DNA of 64,000 bases from the NCBI RefSeq assembly GCF_008693385.1, contig NZ_CP044065.1, forward strand, positions 1,178,001 to 1,242,000, in the 5' to 3' direction. How positions within the stretch are numbered: position 1 is the first letter of the stretch; each line of letters opens with the position of its first letter. Positions 10,179-18,880 of the stretch are shown here, piece by piece. The notes beneath the pieces were generated by a model. That model saw nothing but the letters and a program-made list of their open reading frames with translations, had not been told where the DNA came from and did not search any database. This DNA is from Cupriavidus pauculus. GTDB lineage: Bacteria > Pseudomonadota > Gammaproteobacteria > Burkholderiales > Burkholderiaceae. A program made the translations under genes and the position numbers.

Positions 10179-11651
10179 TCAGGCGATCTTCCGCTTCAGC
10201 CGTCGGTAGCCGACCACGATGCCGCTGACCGACATCGCCGCGCCGATCAGCGACAAGCTCCACATCACCACGTCCCACGCGGGCCGGTAGCGCAATAGCG
10301 CATTGAAATCCCAGCTGTGCGCCGCATGAAACAGCCATCGGTAGAGCCGCCGGTTGTCGTCCGAGCGGCCGGCCACGAGGCCCGTGGACGGGTCGATATA
10401 GGCCCATGTGCGCGCCGCATCGTGGAACCGTACGCGCAGTACCGGCAGCGCGCGCGGCGCGTGGTGGCGGTACCAGTACAGATCGTCCTCGTGCTGGAGC
10501 GTGCCGTCCACGACGTGAGCGTCGGGCACCAGCATTGCCGCCGCGCGTACCAGTTCGCCCAGCGGCCACGTCACGGGCGCGCCCGTGGTCGCGTCCAGCG
10601 TATGCGTGCGGCCAAGGCTGTCGCCGGCCAGTACCTGCGCACGTCCGGCGACCCATATCATACGGAGCTCGCGCGCATCGGGCACGCGGGCCGCGATCTC
10701 GCGCCATGCGGGTTCCGGAAAGCTCGCCGCGCCATGGCCCGCATAGCGCTGCTGCGCGGCCTCGTCGAACGCCCGCGCGTTGAACCACTGGTTCGGATTG
10801 ACCGACAGCCAGCCGCTCACGAGCCAGAACACGAGGAACAGCGCACCGGCCAGTCCGGCCACGTGGTGCCACGCCATCCATCCGTGATAGGGCGACACGC
10901 CGCCCACGCTCCCATGCGCAAAGCGGCGCCGCACGCGCAGCCGCAGAATGCCGATCCAGATTCCCGTCAGCGCTACCACCACGCACGGCCCCGAGGTCCA
11001 CAGCACGACCTGCCGCCACAGCGGCGGATCCTTGCGGATGGGCGTGAAGTACAGCCAATGCGGCACGGACCCGAGCCAGTTCCAGAAGCGCTCGGGGCGA
11101 TGCGTATCGCGCATGACCTCGCCGGTCCGCGCGGAAACATAGAGTTCGGTACCGAGGCCATCGTCGATGGCGATGCGATGCAGCGGCCGCCATGCGTTGA
11201 GGCCGTTCGGCACGGTCCACTGGTCGCGCTCGGCGGTCTCTATCCACCGCGACGAAGCATCGGGCGCATCGGCAAATCGCGCCGCGATCGCGCGCGCGGT
11301 TTCCGCATCGACGCGCTCGATCCGCGTGCCATCCGTCGCGTCGACCGTATGCGGCCGCCCCTGGCGGTCCACGATGCGATAGACCGCGCGGTCGCCAGCC
11401 ATCTCGAGGCGCAGGCTGCGGGGAAACGTGCCGATGCCGGCCGTCTGCAATGCGGCGTTCGGCGTAACGGAGGGCGGCGCGGCCATGCCGAGCGGCGGCA
11501 ACCCGGCCATGCGTTCACCGTCCGTCAGCGACGGAAACGCGACGTACATCATGACGACGCCCGACACGAACCACATCGCGATCAGCACGCAGCCGGCAAT
11601 GCCCATCCACCGATGGATCAGATAGAGCCAGCGGCGCAAGGTATGCCACAT
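10179..11651 (-). CDS. PepSY-domain inner-membrane protein
   Basis: A 490-aa membrane protein starting MWHTLRRWLYLIHRWMGI, followed by a first membrane helix (about residues 14-38), a large periplasmic PepSY-type region, and three further hydrophobic helices (around residues 195, 260 and 450). Such proteins often sit beside TonB-dependent receptors and are proposed to act in metal or chelate reduction or release, though their biochemistry is poorly defined. The start lies 3 nt after the stop of the TonB receptor gene, so the two form one operon under the upstream cobalamin riboswitch. It ends 4 nt from the convergent flavoprotein gene. Confidence 0.85.
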   Translation of the reverse strand: MWHTLRRWLYLIHRWMGIAGCVLIAMWFVSGVVMMYVAFPSLTDGERMAGLPPLGMAAPPSVTPNAALQTAGIGTFPRSLRLEMAGDRAVYRIVDRQGRPHTVDATDGTRIERVDAETARAIAARFADAPDASSRWIETAERDQWTVPNGLNAWRPLHRIAIDDGLGTELYVSARTGEVMRDTHRPERFWNWLGSVPHWLYFTPIRKDPPLWRQVVLWTSGPCVVVALTGIWIGILRLRVRRRFAHGSVGGVSPYHGWMAWHHVAGLAGALFLVFWLVSGWLSVNPNQWFNARAFDEAAQQRYAGHGAASFPEPAWREIAARVPDARELRMIWVAGRAQVLAGDSLGRTHTLDATTGAPVTWPLGELVRAAAMLVPDAHVVDGTLQHEDDLYWYRHHAPRALPVLRVRFHDAARTWAYIDPSTGLVAGRSDDNRRLYRWLFHAAHSWDFNALLRYRPAWDVVMWSLSLIGAAMSVSGIVVGYRRLKRKIA

Positions 11652-11654
11652 GCG

Positions 11655-13877
11655 TCAGAAGTAGAAGTTGGCCGACAACTCCGCCGAGCGCGGCCGGCCA
11701 AGCAGCCATTGCTGGCCCCCGTTGGCCACCGCCTCGGCATAGTCGCGATTGAACAGGTTGTACACGCGCAGCGAGAGCGCGGCCTGCTTCGTCACGCGCC
11801 ACGACAGCACCGAATCCACGACGGTATAGCTCGGCACGCGCACCGTGTTCGCGTTGTCCGCATACCGCCCGCCGACATAACGCAACCCCGCGCCAAACTG
11901 CCACTGCGGCAGAAACGCCCACGTCAGCCACGCATTGGCCGCCTGCTGGGGGACGCTCGTGGGTACATTGCCCGCGCGCGAGACCAGCCGGCCGCCGACC
12001 GATTCGTTGAAGTCCTCGTACCGCGCGCGCAGCACCGTGCCGTTGACGTCGAGCCGCAGTCCACGCACCACCTCGATGCTCGCCGACGCTTCCAGCCCGC
12101 GCGACGACTGCTCGCCGACCTGCTGCACGATCGTGGGGTTCAGCGGATCGCGCGAGAGCAGGTCGTTCTTGCGGATCTCGTACGCCGCGAACGTCCATTC
12201 GCCGCGCTTGTTCCAGAACGACTGCTTGACGCCCACCTCGGCCTGCCTGCCCGTGGCGAGATTGAAATTGCGCTGCGCATCGGACGTGGTGACCAGCGCG
12301 CCGAGCGGATCGGTTGCCGTCGCGTACTGCGCGTACACGGCAAGATCCGGCGTGAACTGGTACACCGTGCCCGCGCGCCATGTGGTGTTGGCGAAGGTCT
12401 TGTCCCAGCCCGTGCCGGCGATCAGATCGTTACGCGTGAAGTCGGCATGGTCGAAGCGCACGCCGCCGATGATCGACCATTGCTTCGTCAGCGCAATGCG
12501 ATGCTCGCCGAACAGCGCGTACTGCGTGGTGTGCGTGCGGTAACGCGGCGTGGTGAACACGCCCGGCGGGCTGAAGAATATGCCGGGGTTGAAGTTGTAC
12601 GCATCGACGACCGACGACCCGCCATACGGCGAGTTGTTCGTGTGCGTGAAGTTGATGCGGTTGACGTCGAAGCCGACCGTCGTCGTATTGTCGAGACCGA
12701 ACAGCCGGCTCTTTATGGTCAGGTCCGCGCGGTCGCCCACCTGTTCCTGGTCGTGCAGGATCTCGAGGTAGTCGGTGCGGCGCACCTGTCCCGTCGCGGG
12801 CAGATAGGTGTAGGTCTCGCTGTCGCGCCAGTGACGCTGGCTCGTCAGGTAGTAGAACTGGTTGCGCACCGTGACACGCTCGTTGGGCGTCCATTCGGCG
12901 GCCAGCCGCGTCCAGCGGTCGCGGTACGTGATATCGGCATCGGCGACGTTGTAGTTCTTCTTGCGCAGCGAGCGATCGAGGCTGCCATTGACGAGCGGCG
13001 TACCGAGGTACTCCATCGGATGCTGGCTGCCATCGTCGTACGAGAGCGTCAGGTTGAAATCGCGCGAGACGTCCAGGCGGACAGCCGCGGAGACCATGAG
13101 GTTGCGCGAGTCGCCGCGATCGACCCAGCCGGCCGAGCGGTTATACGCGGTGGCAAAGCGGTAGGACAGGTTCTCGTTGACCGTGCCGCCGCTGTCGAAG
13201 GCCACGCGCGCGGTCTTCTGCGAGCCGCCGGTAATCTGGAGCTCGTTCTGGATGGGACCCGAGAACGGCTTCTTGGGTACGACGTTGATCACGCCGCCGA
13301 TCGCGCCTTCGCCGTACATCACGGAGGCCGGGCCGCGCAGGATCTCGATACGCTCGGCCGACCAGGTGTCGAACGGGAACGTGACCGTGCCCGCGCCCAC
13401 ATAGAGCCGTGTGCCGTCGTAGAGCTGCATGACCGAGCCCTGGCCGGCAAAGCCGCGCGCGGCGAGGGCGGTGCCGCCGTTGCCCGGCGCCGGGTTGGCC
13501 GTAATGCCGGTGGCGCGCGTCACGGCCTCGCGCACGGTCTGGTCGCCGCGCTCGCGAATGGTTTCGCCGGACAGTACTTCGACGCTGGCGGGCGTTTCCA
13601 TCGGTGTGAGGCCCAGGCGGCTGCCGGTGGTTTCCGGCGTCGTCAGCGCCAGGCCGGGATAGGCGGACTCGCTGACCACGACCGGGGGCAACGCCGCATC
13701 CTGCGCCGCGGCGTTCTGCGGAAGCTGCAGCGCGGCAATGACGCCCAGCGACAGCGTGGAGACGGCGAGCCCGCGTGGCTGCGCGGCGAATGGGTACCTG
13801 CGGGGATCCCGGCAGATGGGCATGGCCGCGCGCGGGCGGCCTATTGCCTGAACGGCGTGAATGGCGTGGCGTTTCAT
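11655..13877 (-). CDS. TonB-dependent outer-membrane receptor under cobalamin riboswitch control
   Basis: Outer-membrane beta-barrel receptor (740 aa) with signal peptide ending AAAQDA, a plug domain (GSRLGLTPMETPASVEVLSG, then REAVTRATGI) and a barrel ending in the aromatic terminus LSANFYF, as expected for BAM-dependent insertion. By sequence style it belongs to the siderophore-receptor group rather than the shorter BtuB group. The ATG at 13877 is preferred over an upstream GTG at 13925, because that GTG abuts the end of the riboswitch aptamer. The riboswitch makes a corrinoid or cobalt-related ligand the first guess, in contrast to the usual iron-chelate annotation. The PepSY gene follows 3 nt downstream. 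Confidence 0.9.
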   Translation of the reverse strand: MKRHAIHAVQAIGRPRAAMPICRDPRRYPFAAQPRGLAVSTLSLGVIAALQLPQNAAAQDAALPPVVVSESAYPGLALTTPETTGSRLGLTPMETPASVEVLSGETIRERGDQTVREAVTRATGITANPAPGNGGTALAARGFAGQGSVMQLYDGTRLYVGAGTVTFPFDTWSAERIEILRGPASVMYGEGAIGGVINVVPKKPFSGPIQNELQITGGSQKTARVAFDSGGTVNENLSYRFATAYNRSAGWVDRGDSRNLMVSAAVRLDVSRDFNLTLSYDDGSQHPMEYLGTPLVNGSLDRSLRKKNYNVADADITYRDRWTRLAAEWTPNERVTVRNQFYYLTSQRHWRDSETYTYLPATGQVRRTDYLEILHDQEQVGDRADLTIKSRLFGLDNTTTVGFDVNRINFTHTNNSPYGGSSVVDAYNFNPGIFFSPPGVFTTPRYRTHTTQYALFGEHRIALTKQWSIIGGVRFDHADFTRNDLIAGTGWDKTFANTTWRAGTVYQFTPDLAVYAQYATATDPLGALVTTSDAQRNFNLATGRQAEVGVKQSFWNKRGEWTFAAYEIRKNDLLSRDPLNPTIVQQVGEQSSRGLEASASIEVVRGLRLDVNGTVLRARYEDFNESVGGRLVSRAGNVPTSVPQQAANAWLTWAFLPQWQFGAGLRYVGGRYADNANTVRVPSYTVVDSVLSWRVTKQAALSLRVYNLFNRDYAEAVANGGQQWLLGRPRSAELSANFYF

Positions 13878-13926
13878 CGAATGCCGGGCGACCCCGCCCG
13901 TGCTGTCTGGAACGATGATGACCACA

Positions 13927-14160
13927 GGCCGGTATCCGGGCTTGCAGGCTGGGTCCCATGTGGGTCCCGGGATAATCGCCGCCTTCCCGCGCGGTGATTT
14001 GCCGTACAGTGACTGCCGTCCGCGATCGACGCGGCCAGCGTGGCGATATCCTGATCCTGCTTACCGTTGCGGGGGCAGCACAGGCATTACCGTTTGGCCT
14101 GAGGGCAAAGACGGTTCACCTGTTTCCCGTTTAACCCATGCAAAAACGGCATGGGCACCT
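13927..14160 (-). promoter_or_regulatory. Cobalamin (adenosylcobalamin-type) riboswitch
   Basis: Read on the minus strand, the conserved elements occur in the right order: GGTGCC at 14159, AACGGGAAACAGGTG at 14131-14117, CTGCCCCCGCAAC at 14078-14066, GCAGTCACTGT at 14016-14006, CGGGAAGGC at 13989-13981, and AGCCCGGATACCGGCC at 13942-13927. This is the aptamer layout of the cobalamin family. About 50 nt separate its end from the ATG of the TonB receptor, room for a terminator or ribosome-site sequestering platform. High cobalamin would be expected to switch the operon off. Confidence 0.93.
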
Positions 14161-14296
14161 GCAATCGCTGATCGCGTGCGGTGCATTAGCGCGCGATTGG
14201 CGCGCATTGTACTGGGATGCAGACGTTTTGCGTGGGAATTGTTGAGGCGCCGCGCCGTGGGGGCAAAAGAGCAGGCGGGCGCCGGGTCCTACGAGG

Positions 14297-14740
14297 TCAT
14301 TGATGCCGCGTCGCGAATTTCTGCAGCAGGCGCCCGAATTCCGCGAATTCGGTATCGGAGAACGCCTTTAACCGTTCATTGAGCACTTCCGGCGCAATCT
14401 CGGGAATCTGCTCGGCCACGGCTCTTCCCTTGTCGGTCAGTTCCAGATTGACCACACGGCGATCGTCGATACTGCGGCTGCGGGCGAGGAGACCTTTCTC
14501 TTCGAGCTTGTCCAGCATCCGCGTCATCAGGCCGCTGTCGATGCCGATCATCTTGCTGATTTCGAACGGGGTGGAGGCGGCCCCCCGCATCAGCGTCATG
14601 AGAATGCCCATTTGCTGGCCATTGATGTCGAGCGGACGCAATGCGCAGTCCATTTCCATCAGCAGGCAATTTCGGGCCTTGTTTAAGTGAAAGCCAATGC
14701 TCTGTGTGAGCAGAAAGTTATCCCTGTTGTAGTGTTTCAC
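14297..14740 (-). CDS. MarR family transcriptional regulator
   Basis: Winged-helix repressor of about 147 aa. The HTH and wing are recognisable as FEISKMIGIDSGLMTRMLDK followed by a DDRRVVNLELTDKGR wing. I place the start at GTG 14740 because AGGGG lies 8 nt upstream. A TTG 21 nt further up has no ribosome site. The gene is preceded by an AT-rich intergenic region with dyads suited to autoregulation. Targets are unknown; the AhpD-like gene upstream, in the same orientation, suggests an oxidative or phenolic stress link, as inference. Confidence 0.85.
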   Translation of the reverse strand: MKHYNRDNFLLTQSIGFHLNKARNCLLMEMDCALRPLDINGQQMGILMTLMRGAASTPFEISKMIGIDSGLMTRMLDKLEEKGLLARSRSIDDRRVVNLELTDKGRAVAEQIPEIAPEVLNERLKAFSDTEFAEFGRLLQKFATRHQ

Positions 14741-15075
14741 GGCGTCATCCCCTGAGGTCAAAGGCGGATTTTCTTCTGATCGACCTCGAATTGATGAACC
14801 GGGCCGCTATATCAGATTGTGACCAAACGGTTTGGACGGCGGACCGCCAGACGTTGTCACGCTTGACGATGGCATCCGCGACAGCATCGTCACGACTATT
14901 TTGATCGTGACTTTAAGAAAAGTGAATTAAATTTTATTGTGATACGTATTAGATACAATTTAACTGGCGATTTTGTTGACTTAAGTGCATTCCCCCCGAA
15001 TGGGTGAATAATCGAAATTTAATGTTTGGACATAATGAGAATATCTTATCTGTGCCGTTTGCCAGATGATTCGGG
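14741..15075. promoter_or_regulatory. AT-rich intergenic region with two dyads
   Basis: No gene is seen in this stretch between the MarR gene and the AhpD-like gene. It is strikingly AT-rich against the surroundings, especially about 14900-15050. Two exact dyads stand out: CCAAAC-G-GTTTGG at 14823-14835, and GTCACGA with TCGTGAC (9-nt spacer) at 14889-14911. The first lies about 85 nt upstream of the MarR start and is a plausible MarR operator. No convincing small ORF with a ribosome site was found. Confidence 0.5.
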
Positions 15076-15122
15076 AAAACCCGCGCCCGCCATTCCGGGG
15101 TACGAAATATGCGGGGCGCGGG
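15076..15122 (-). terminator. Intrinsic-like terminator after the AhpD-like gene
   Basis: Arms CCCGCGCC (15080-15087) and GGCGCGGG (15115-15122) can pair. Read on the minus strand the stem is followed at once by TTTT (15079-15076). The loop is long (about 27 nt). It lies 16 nt past the stop of the minus-strand gene. Confidence 0.6.
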
Positions 15123-15137
15123 TCGCTCACACCTGGA

Positions 15138-15680
15138 TCAAATCGCCGGCGCGGCCGGGAAGTCCAGCGTGGTGTCGTTGACGCGATTGATCATATTCGT
15201 GAACAGGATCGCGCTGATGGCCTGAATCGCTTCCACAATCTGGCGGTCATCGTAACCGGCCGCCTTGACGCGCTCGACCGTTGCCGCCGGCACCGTGCCA
15301 CGCGTGCTGACGATTTCCACCGCGAAATGCACCAATGCGTCGATCCTGGCGTCGTCCGGGAAGCTGCCCCGGCGCAGTTGCTGGGTCTGCTCGACCGTAT
15401 AGCCGGACATCTTGCCGGTCAGCGTATGGGCGGCCAGGCAATAATCACATTCGCTGACTTCGCTGACGGACAGGTTGATGGCCTCGAGTTCACGGGCGGA
15501 CAGCGTGCCTTGCTTGAGCACCTGGCCGGTGCCCAGCGCATTGGCCAGTACGGCGGGAGCATTGGTGCCGATGGTGGCATAGGCGTTCGGCACCTTGCCG
15601 ACGGCCTTCTTGATGGCGGTGAACAGTTCGGCGGTCTGGCCGGTGGCTTCGGTAACGGCGATCGTTTGAAGACGGGACAT
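15138..15680 (-). CDS. AhpD/carboxymuconolactone decarboxylase-family protein (peroxidase-like)
   Basis: A 180-aa alkylhydroperoxidase-fold protein. The signature ECDYCLAAH carries the redox pair C78 and C81 with H85, as in AhpD-like proteins that reduce peroxides by a CxxC thiol relay. Real carboxymuconolactone decarboxylases lack this pair, so a peroxidase-type role is favoured. AGGAG precedes the ATG at 15680. The AraC-family gene at 15824 is divergent with a 143-nt shared promoter region and is the likely regulator, an arrangement common for this family. A hairpin with a U-run follows the stop. Confidence 0.88.
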   Translation of the reverse strand: MSRLQTIAVTEATGQTAELFTAIKKAVGKVPNAYATIGTNAPAVLANALGTGQVLKQGTLSARELEAINLSVSEVSECDYCLAAHTLTGKMSGYTVEQTQQLRRGSFPDDARIDALVHFAVEIVSTRGTVPAATVERVKAAGYDDRQIVEAIQAISAILFTNMINRVNDTTLDFPAAPAI

Positions 15681-15823
15681 GATGAATTCTCCTGGTTGCG
15701 TTGGGTTGCGCGCTTGGTTGGTGTGCGGCGCTTCCTTGGACTCAATAGTAGGCCCCCAGTCGAAGCGAATGAGTTAGAATCGGCGCAACTTTTTGCTCGA
15801 TCGTCTCACCGACGCCTTGTCTC

Positions 15824-16798
15824 ATGGATTCGCTCAGCGACTTCGTTCGTTTGTTGTCCCCATCCGGCACGGTCGATCTGCAGTGCCGCGTGGCCGGTGC
15901 CTGGTCCGCGCACAACGAGCAGGCGGCGCCGGGGCACGTGCCTTATCACGTGATTCTCGATGGCAATGCCGAACTCGCGGTGGGCCGGCAGGTCGTGCGG
16001 CTCGTGGCCGGCGACGTATTGCTGTTTCCGCACGGCGCCGCGCATACGTTGCGCGCGATGCACCGTGGCGCGCGGCAGGCGCCGACGCTGAGCTTCAATG
16101 GAGTGGTGACGGAGGTTCTGGTAGAGGGCGCCGCGGAACCGCTCAACATCCTGTGCGGCACGTTTATCCTCAGTCCGTCGTCCACGCTGCTGCTGCGCAC
16201 GTTGCCCGAGTACCTGCATGTGCCGACCGCGTCGGCCAATGGAGGCAATGGGGGTGCCAGTGCGGGTGCCAATGCGGGGGATAGTGGCTGGCTCCGCGGG
16301 CTGATCGGCATGATGCATGCCGAAGCCAGCATGCCGCGCCCCGGCAGCGCCGCGATCGTGGCCGATCTCTCGACGGCGCTGTTCACGGTACTCATGCGCA
16401 CGATCATGTCGCGCGGTAGCGTGGCCCACACGCTGTTTGCGCTGCTGGCCGATGCGCGGCTCGCGCCCGCCATCGAGGCGATCGTGCGCGCGCCGGAGCA
16501 GGCGTGGACGCTCGAGGGTATCGCCGCCGTCTGCAATATGTCGCGTGCCACGCTCGCGCGCCATTTCACGCAGGTGGGGGGCGTGACCCCGCTCGAACTC
16601 GTGACGACGCTGCGCATGGACCGCGCGGCGCGGCTGTTGCGCGAGGGCAACCTGTCGGCGGCCGCGGTCGCGGAGCAGTGCGGCTATGCCTCGCAGGCCG
16701 CGTTCGGCAGGCTGTTCGCGCAGCACTTCGGGGTGGCGCCGGGCGCGTTCCGGCGTGCCGAACGCGATCGCCGCGCGGTGGCGGCAGCGGGGGGCTGA
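15824..16798 (+). CDS. AraC family transcriptional regulator with N-terminal cupin
   Basis: A 324-aa regulator: a cupin-type sensor (about residues 1-190, beginning MDSLSDFVRLLSPSGTVDL) and a C-terminal double HTH. The second HTH is seen as AAAVAEQCGYASQAAFGRLF, the classic AraC signature. It is divergent from the AhpD-like gene. Relatives in this pairing control small redox or CMD-family enzymes. A short Gly/Asn/Ala-rich insert (NGGNGGASAGANAG) sits between the two domains. Confidence 0.9.
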   Translation: MDSLSDFVRLLSPSGTVDLQCRVAGAWSAHNEQAAPGHVPYHVILDGNAELAVGRQVVRLVAGDVLLFPHGAAHTLRAMHRGARQAPTLSFNGVVTEVLVEGAAEPLNILCGTFILSPSSTLLLRTLPEYLHVPTASANGGNGGASAGANAGDSGWLRGLIGMMHAEASMPRPGSAAIVADLSTALFTVLMRTIMSRGSVAHTLFALLADARLAPAIEAIVRAPEQAWTLEGIAAVCNMSRATLARHFTQVGGVTPLELVTTLRMDRAARLLREGNLSAAAVAEQCGYASQAAFGRLFAQHFGVAPGAFRRAERDRRAVAAAGG

Positions 16799-16923
16799 AC
16801 GCAGGCAGGCGGTGCCGGCGGCACTTGCCTTGTCAGCGTACGTCCGCTGGCGGGCTCGCGTGGCGCGGACTAACCTTCAGGAACATGTCGTTTCGTGGTC
16901 TTGCGTCATTGGAGGAGATACCC

Positions 16924-17856
16924 ATGGCGGCCCGTTCCATTGCATCGCTGTCCATCAGCTTCGGTCTCGTGTCGATTCCGGTGAAGGTCTATTCGGCCAC
17001 GGAAAGCAAGTCGGCCATCGGCTTCAATCTGCTGCACAAGGGCTGCGGCTCGCGGCTGCGGCAGCAGTACATCTGCCTGAAGGAAGGCGTGGTCGTCGAC
17101 CGCGCGGACATGGTCAAGGGGTACGAGTTCGAGAAAGACCGCTATGTCACGTTTACGCCCGAGGAGCTCGACGCGCTCGAAGAGGCGGCCCAGCAGACCA
17201 TCGACATCGTCGCATTCATGCCGATCGATGCGATCGACCCGATCTACTTCGACAAGGCCTACTACCTCGGCCCCGACAAGCGCGGCGCCAAACCGTACAA
17301 CCTGCTGGCGGAGGCCATGCGCGAGAGCGGCACCTGCGCACTGGCCAAGTGGTCGTGGAAGGGCAAGCAGTACATGGTGCAGATTCGCGTGGGCGAGGAC
17401 GGCCTGATCCTGCAGCAGTTGCTCTATGCGGACGAGGTGCGGTCCATGGCGGACCTGCATGTCGAGCGCACCGATGTGCAACCCGCCGAGCTCGCGCTCG
17501 CGCAGCAGCTGATCGAACAGAACTCGGTCGAGGGCTACGATGCGTCGGCCTATGTCGACGAGGAGAAGCAGCGCATCCTGGAACAGATCGACAAGAAGAT
17601 CGCGGGCAAGAAGATTACCGTGGCGGCCGAGGCGCCTCCCGCGGCCGGTGGCGAGGTGATCGACCTGATGGAGGCGCTGCGCAAGAGTATCGGCGCCAAC
17701 AAGCGGCAGCCCGCGGCGAGTCTGGGCGGCAAGGCGGCGGGCGGCAAGGCGGAGAAGGGCGATGCCGCGGAGAAGACCGCGGCGCCGCGCAAGACCGCGA
17801 AGCGCGCGGTGGCGCCGGCACCGGCGGCCGCGCCGAAGCGCGCCGCGCGCAAGTAG
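16924..17856 (+). CDS. ku: Ku protein for non-homologous end joining
   Basis: Bacterial Ku (310 aa) binds double-strand DNA ends as a homodimer and recruits ligase LigD. The Ku core runs from MAARSIASLSISFGLVSIPV through the conserved IYFDKAYYLGPDK and to about residue 255. The tail (about residues 255-310) is Lys/Ala/Pro-rich and basic, as in Ku proteins with an extended DNA-binding C-terminus. The ATG at 16924 has GGAGGAG 6-12 nt upstream; the reading frame stays open further upstream, but that part overlaps the AraC gene and is not Ku-like. No ligD is visible in the window. Confidence 0.95.
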   Translation: MAARSIASLSISFGLVSIPVKVYSATESKSAIGFNLLHKGCGSRLRQQYICLKEGVVVDRADMVKGYEFEKDRYVTFTPEELDALEEAAQQTIDIVAFMPIDAIDPIYFDKAYYLGPDKRGAKPYNLLAEAMRESGTCALAKWSWKGKQYMVQIRVGEDGLILQQLLYADEVRSMADLHVERTDVQPAELALAQQLIEQNSVEGYDASAYVDEEKQRILEQIDKKIAGKKITVAAEAPPAAGGEVIDLMEALRKSIGANKRQPAASLGGKAAGGKAEKGDAAEKTAAPRKTAKRAVAPAPAAAPKRAARK

Positions 17857-17934
17857 GCGAACGTCGAATGCCCACGCCAACGCGCCCACGCACCAACGCG
17901 CAAACGCCAACGATGAGGGAGAACTGACCCGGCA

Positions 17935-18807
17935 ATGGATGCCTACACGATGCGCGACGTCCAGGCGCTGCTCGGCATTTCGCGCACGGTCGTCACGGCG
18001 TTGATCGCGGCTGGCGTGGTGGCCCCGCGGCGCGGGCCGCGGCGCGAGTATCGCTTTACGTTCCAGGACGTGGTGCTGTTGCGCACCGCGCAGTCGCTGC
18101 GCGCGTCGCATGTGCCCACGCGCCATATCACGCGTTCGCTGCGCCGCCTGCAGGAGTTCGGGCAGCAGGGGCGTCCGCCAACGGGCCTGCGCGTGGCGGC
18201 CGCGGGGCGGGACGTGACCGTGCGCGACCGGCAGGGCCAGTGGCAGGTGGACACCGGGCAGTTTGTGCTCGACTTCGATGCGCGGCAGGAGCGGGCGGCG
18301 GCGGGCGAGGGCAAGGTGCTGGTGATGCAGCGCTCGGCCGGGCCGGGCGCCTGCGCACCGACGGACGCAGTGGATCTCGAGGGCGCGGACGGGCTCGACG
18401 CCGCGACCGAATTCGCACGTGGCGTCGATCTCGAGGCCCACGCGCCCGATGCGGCGCGCGTGGCGTATGCCCGCGCGATCGCCGCGGATCCGGCGTTCCT
18501 CGACGCCTACCTCAACCTCGGTTGCCTGCTCTGCGACGGCGGCTGCTTCGAAGAAGCAATCCTGCTCTATCGCGCCGCGCTGCAGCGGCTGCCCGATCAT
18601 CCCGTGCTGCACTTCAACCTCGGCGTGGCCCTCGAGGACGCCGGCGCGCAGCGCGAGGCACTTGCGAGCTATCACGCCTGCATCGACCTCGCGCCGGACT
18701 TTGCCGATGCCCATTACAACGCGGCTCGCCTGCATGAGGCGCTAGGCGATCCCCACCGCGCGATTCGCCACTACAACCAGTACCGCAAGCTCGAACCTAC
18801 CGCGTGA
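17935..18807 (+). CDS. MerR-like HTH protein with tetratricopeptide repeats
   Basis: A 290-aa protein. The N-terminus (about residues 1-65, YTMRDVQALLGISRTVVTAL then the wing GPRREYRFTFQDVVLLR) is a MerR-type DNA-binding domain. The C-terminal half (about residues 155-285) holds three to four TPR-like helices pairs, for example DPAFLDAYLNLGCLLCDGG and HPVLHFNLGVALEDAGAQ. It follows ku by 78 nt on the same strand. The association with ku suggests a role tied to DNA repair or its regulation, but that is inference; no substrate-binding residues are seen. Confidence 0.75.
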   Translation: MDAYTMRDVQALLGISRTVVTALIAAGVVAPRRGPRREYRFTFQDVVLLRTAQSLRASHVPTRHITRSLRRLQEFGQQGRPPTGLRVAAAGRDVTVRDRQGQWQVDTGQFVLDFDARQERAAAGEGKVLVMQRSAGPGACAPTDAVDLEGADGLDAATEFARGVDLEAHAPDAARVAYARAIAADPAFLDAYLNLGCLLCDGGCFEEAILLYRAALQRLPDHPVLHFNLGVALEDAGAQREALASYHACIDLAPDFADAHYNAARLHEALGDPHRAIRHYNQYRKLEPTA

Positions 18808-18880
18808 TATGACGCGTTTCGCGCATATTTGCCAATTTGTTGCGTTGTAGGACGCCAGCGGACATCGGAGGCGCGCCCGC

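Noticed and set aside
13878..13925. GTG start of the TonB receptor at 13925
   Set aside because: It abuts the end of the cobalamin aptamer and would leave no expression platform; the ATG at 13877 gives a normal signal peptide.
10317..13997. A 1,226-codon plus-strand open frame opposite the PepSY and TonB receptor genes
   Set aside because: The encoded sequence is Arg/His/Ala-rich without any domain, whereas both minus-strand genes have clear families and a riboswitch.
16504..16923. N-terminal extension of Ku into the AraC gene
   Set aside because: The frame is open but not Ku-like; a strong GGAGGAG ribosome site precedes the ATG at 16924.
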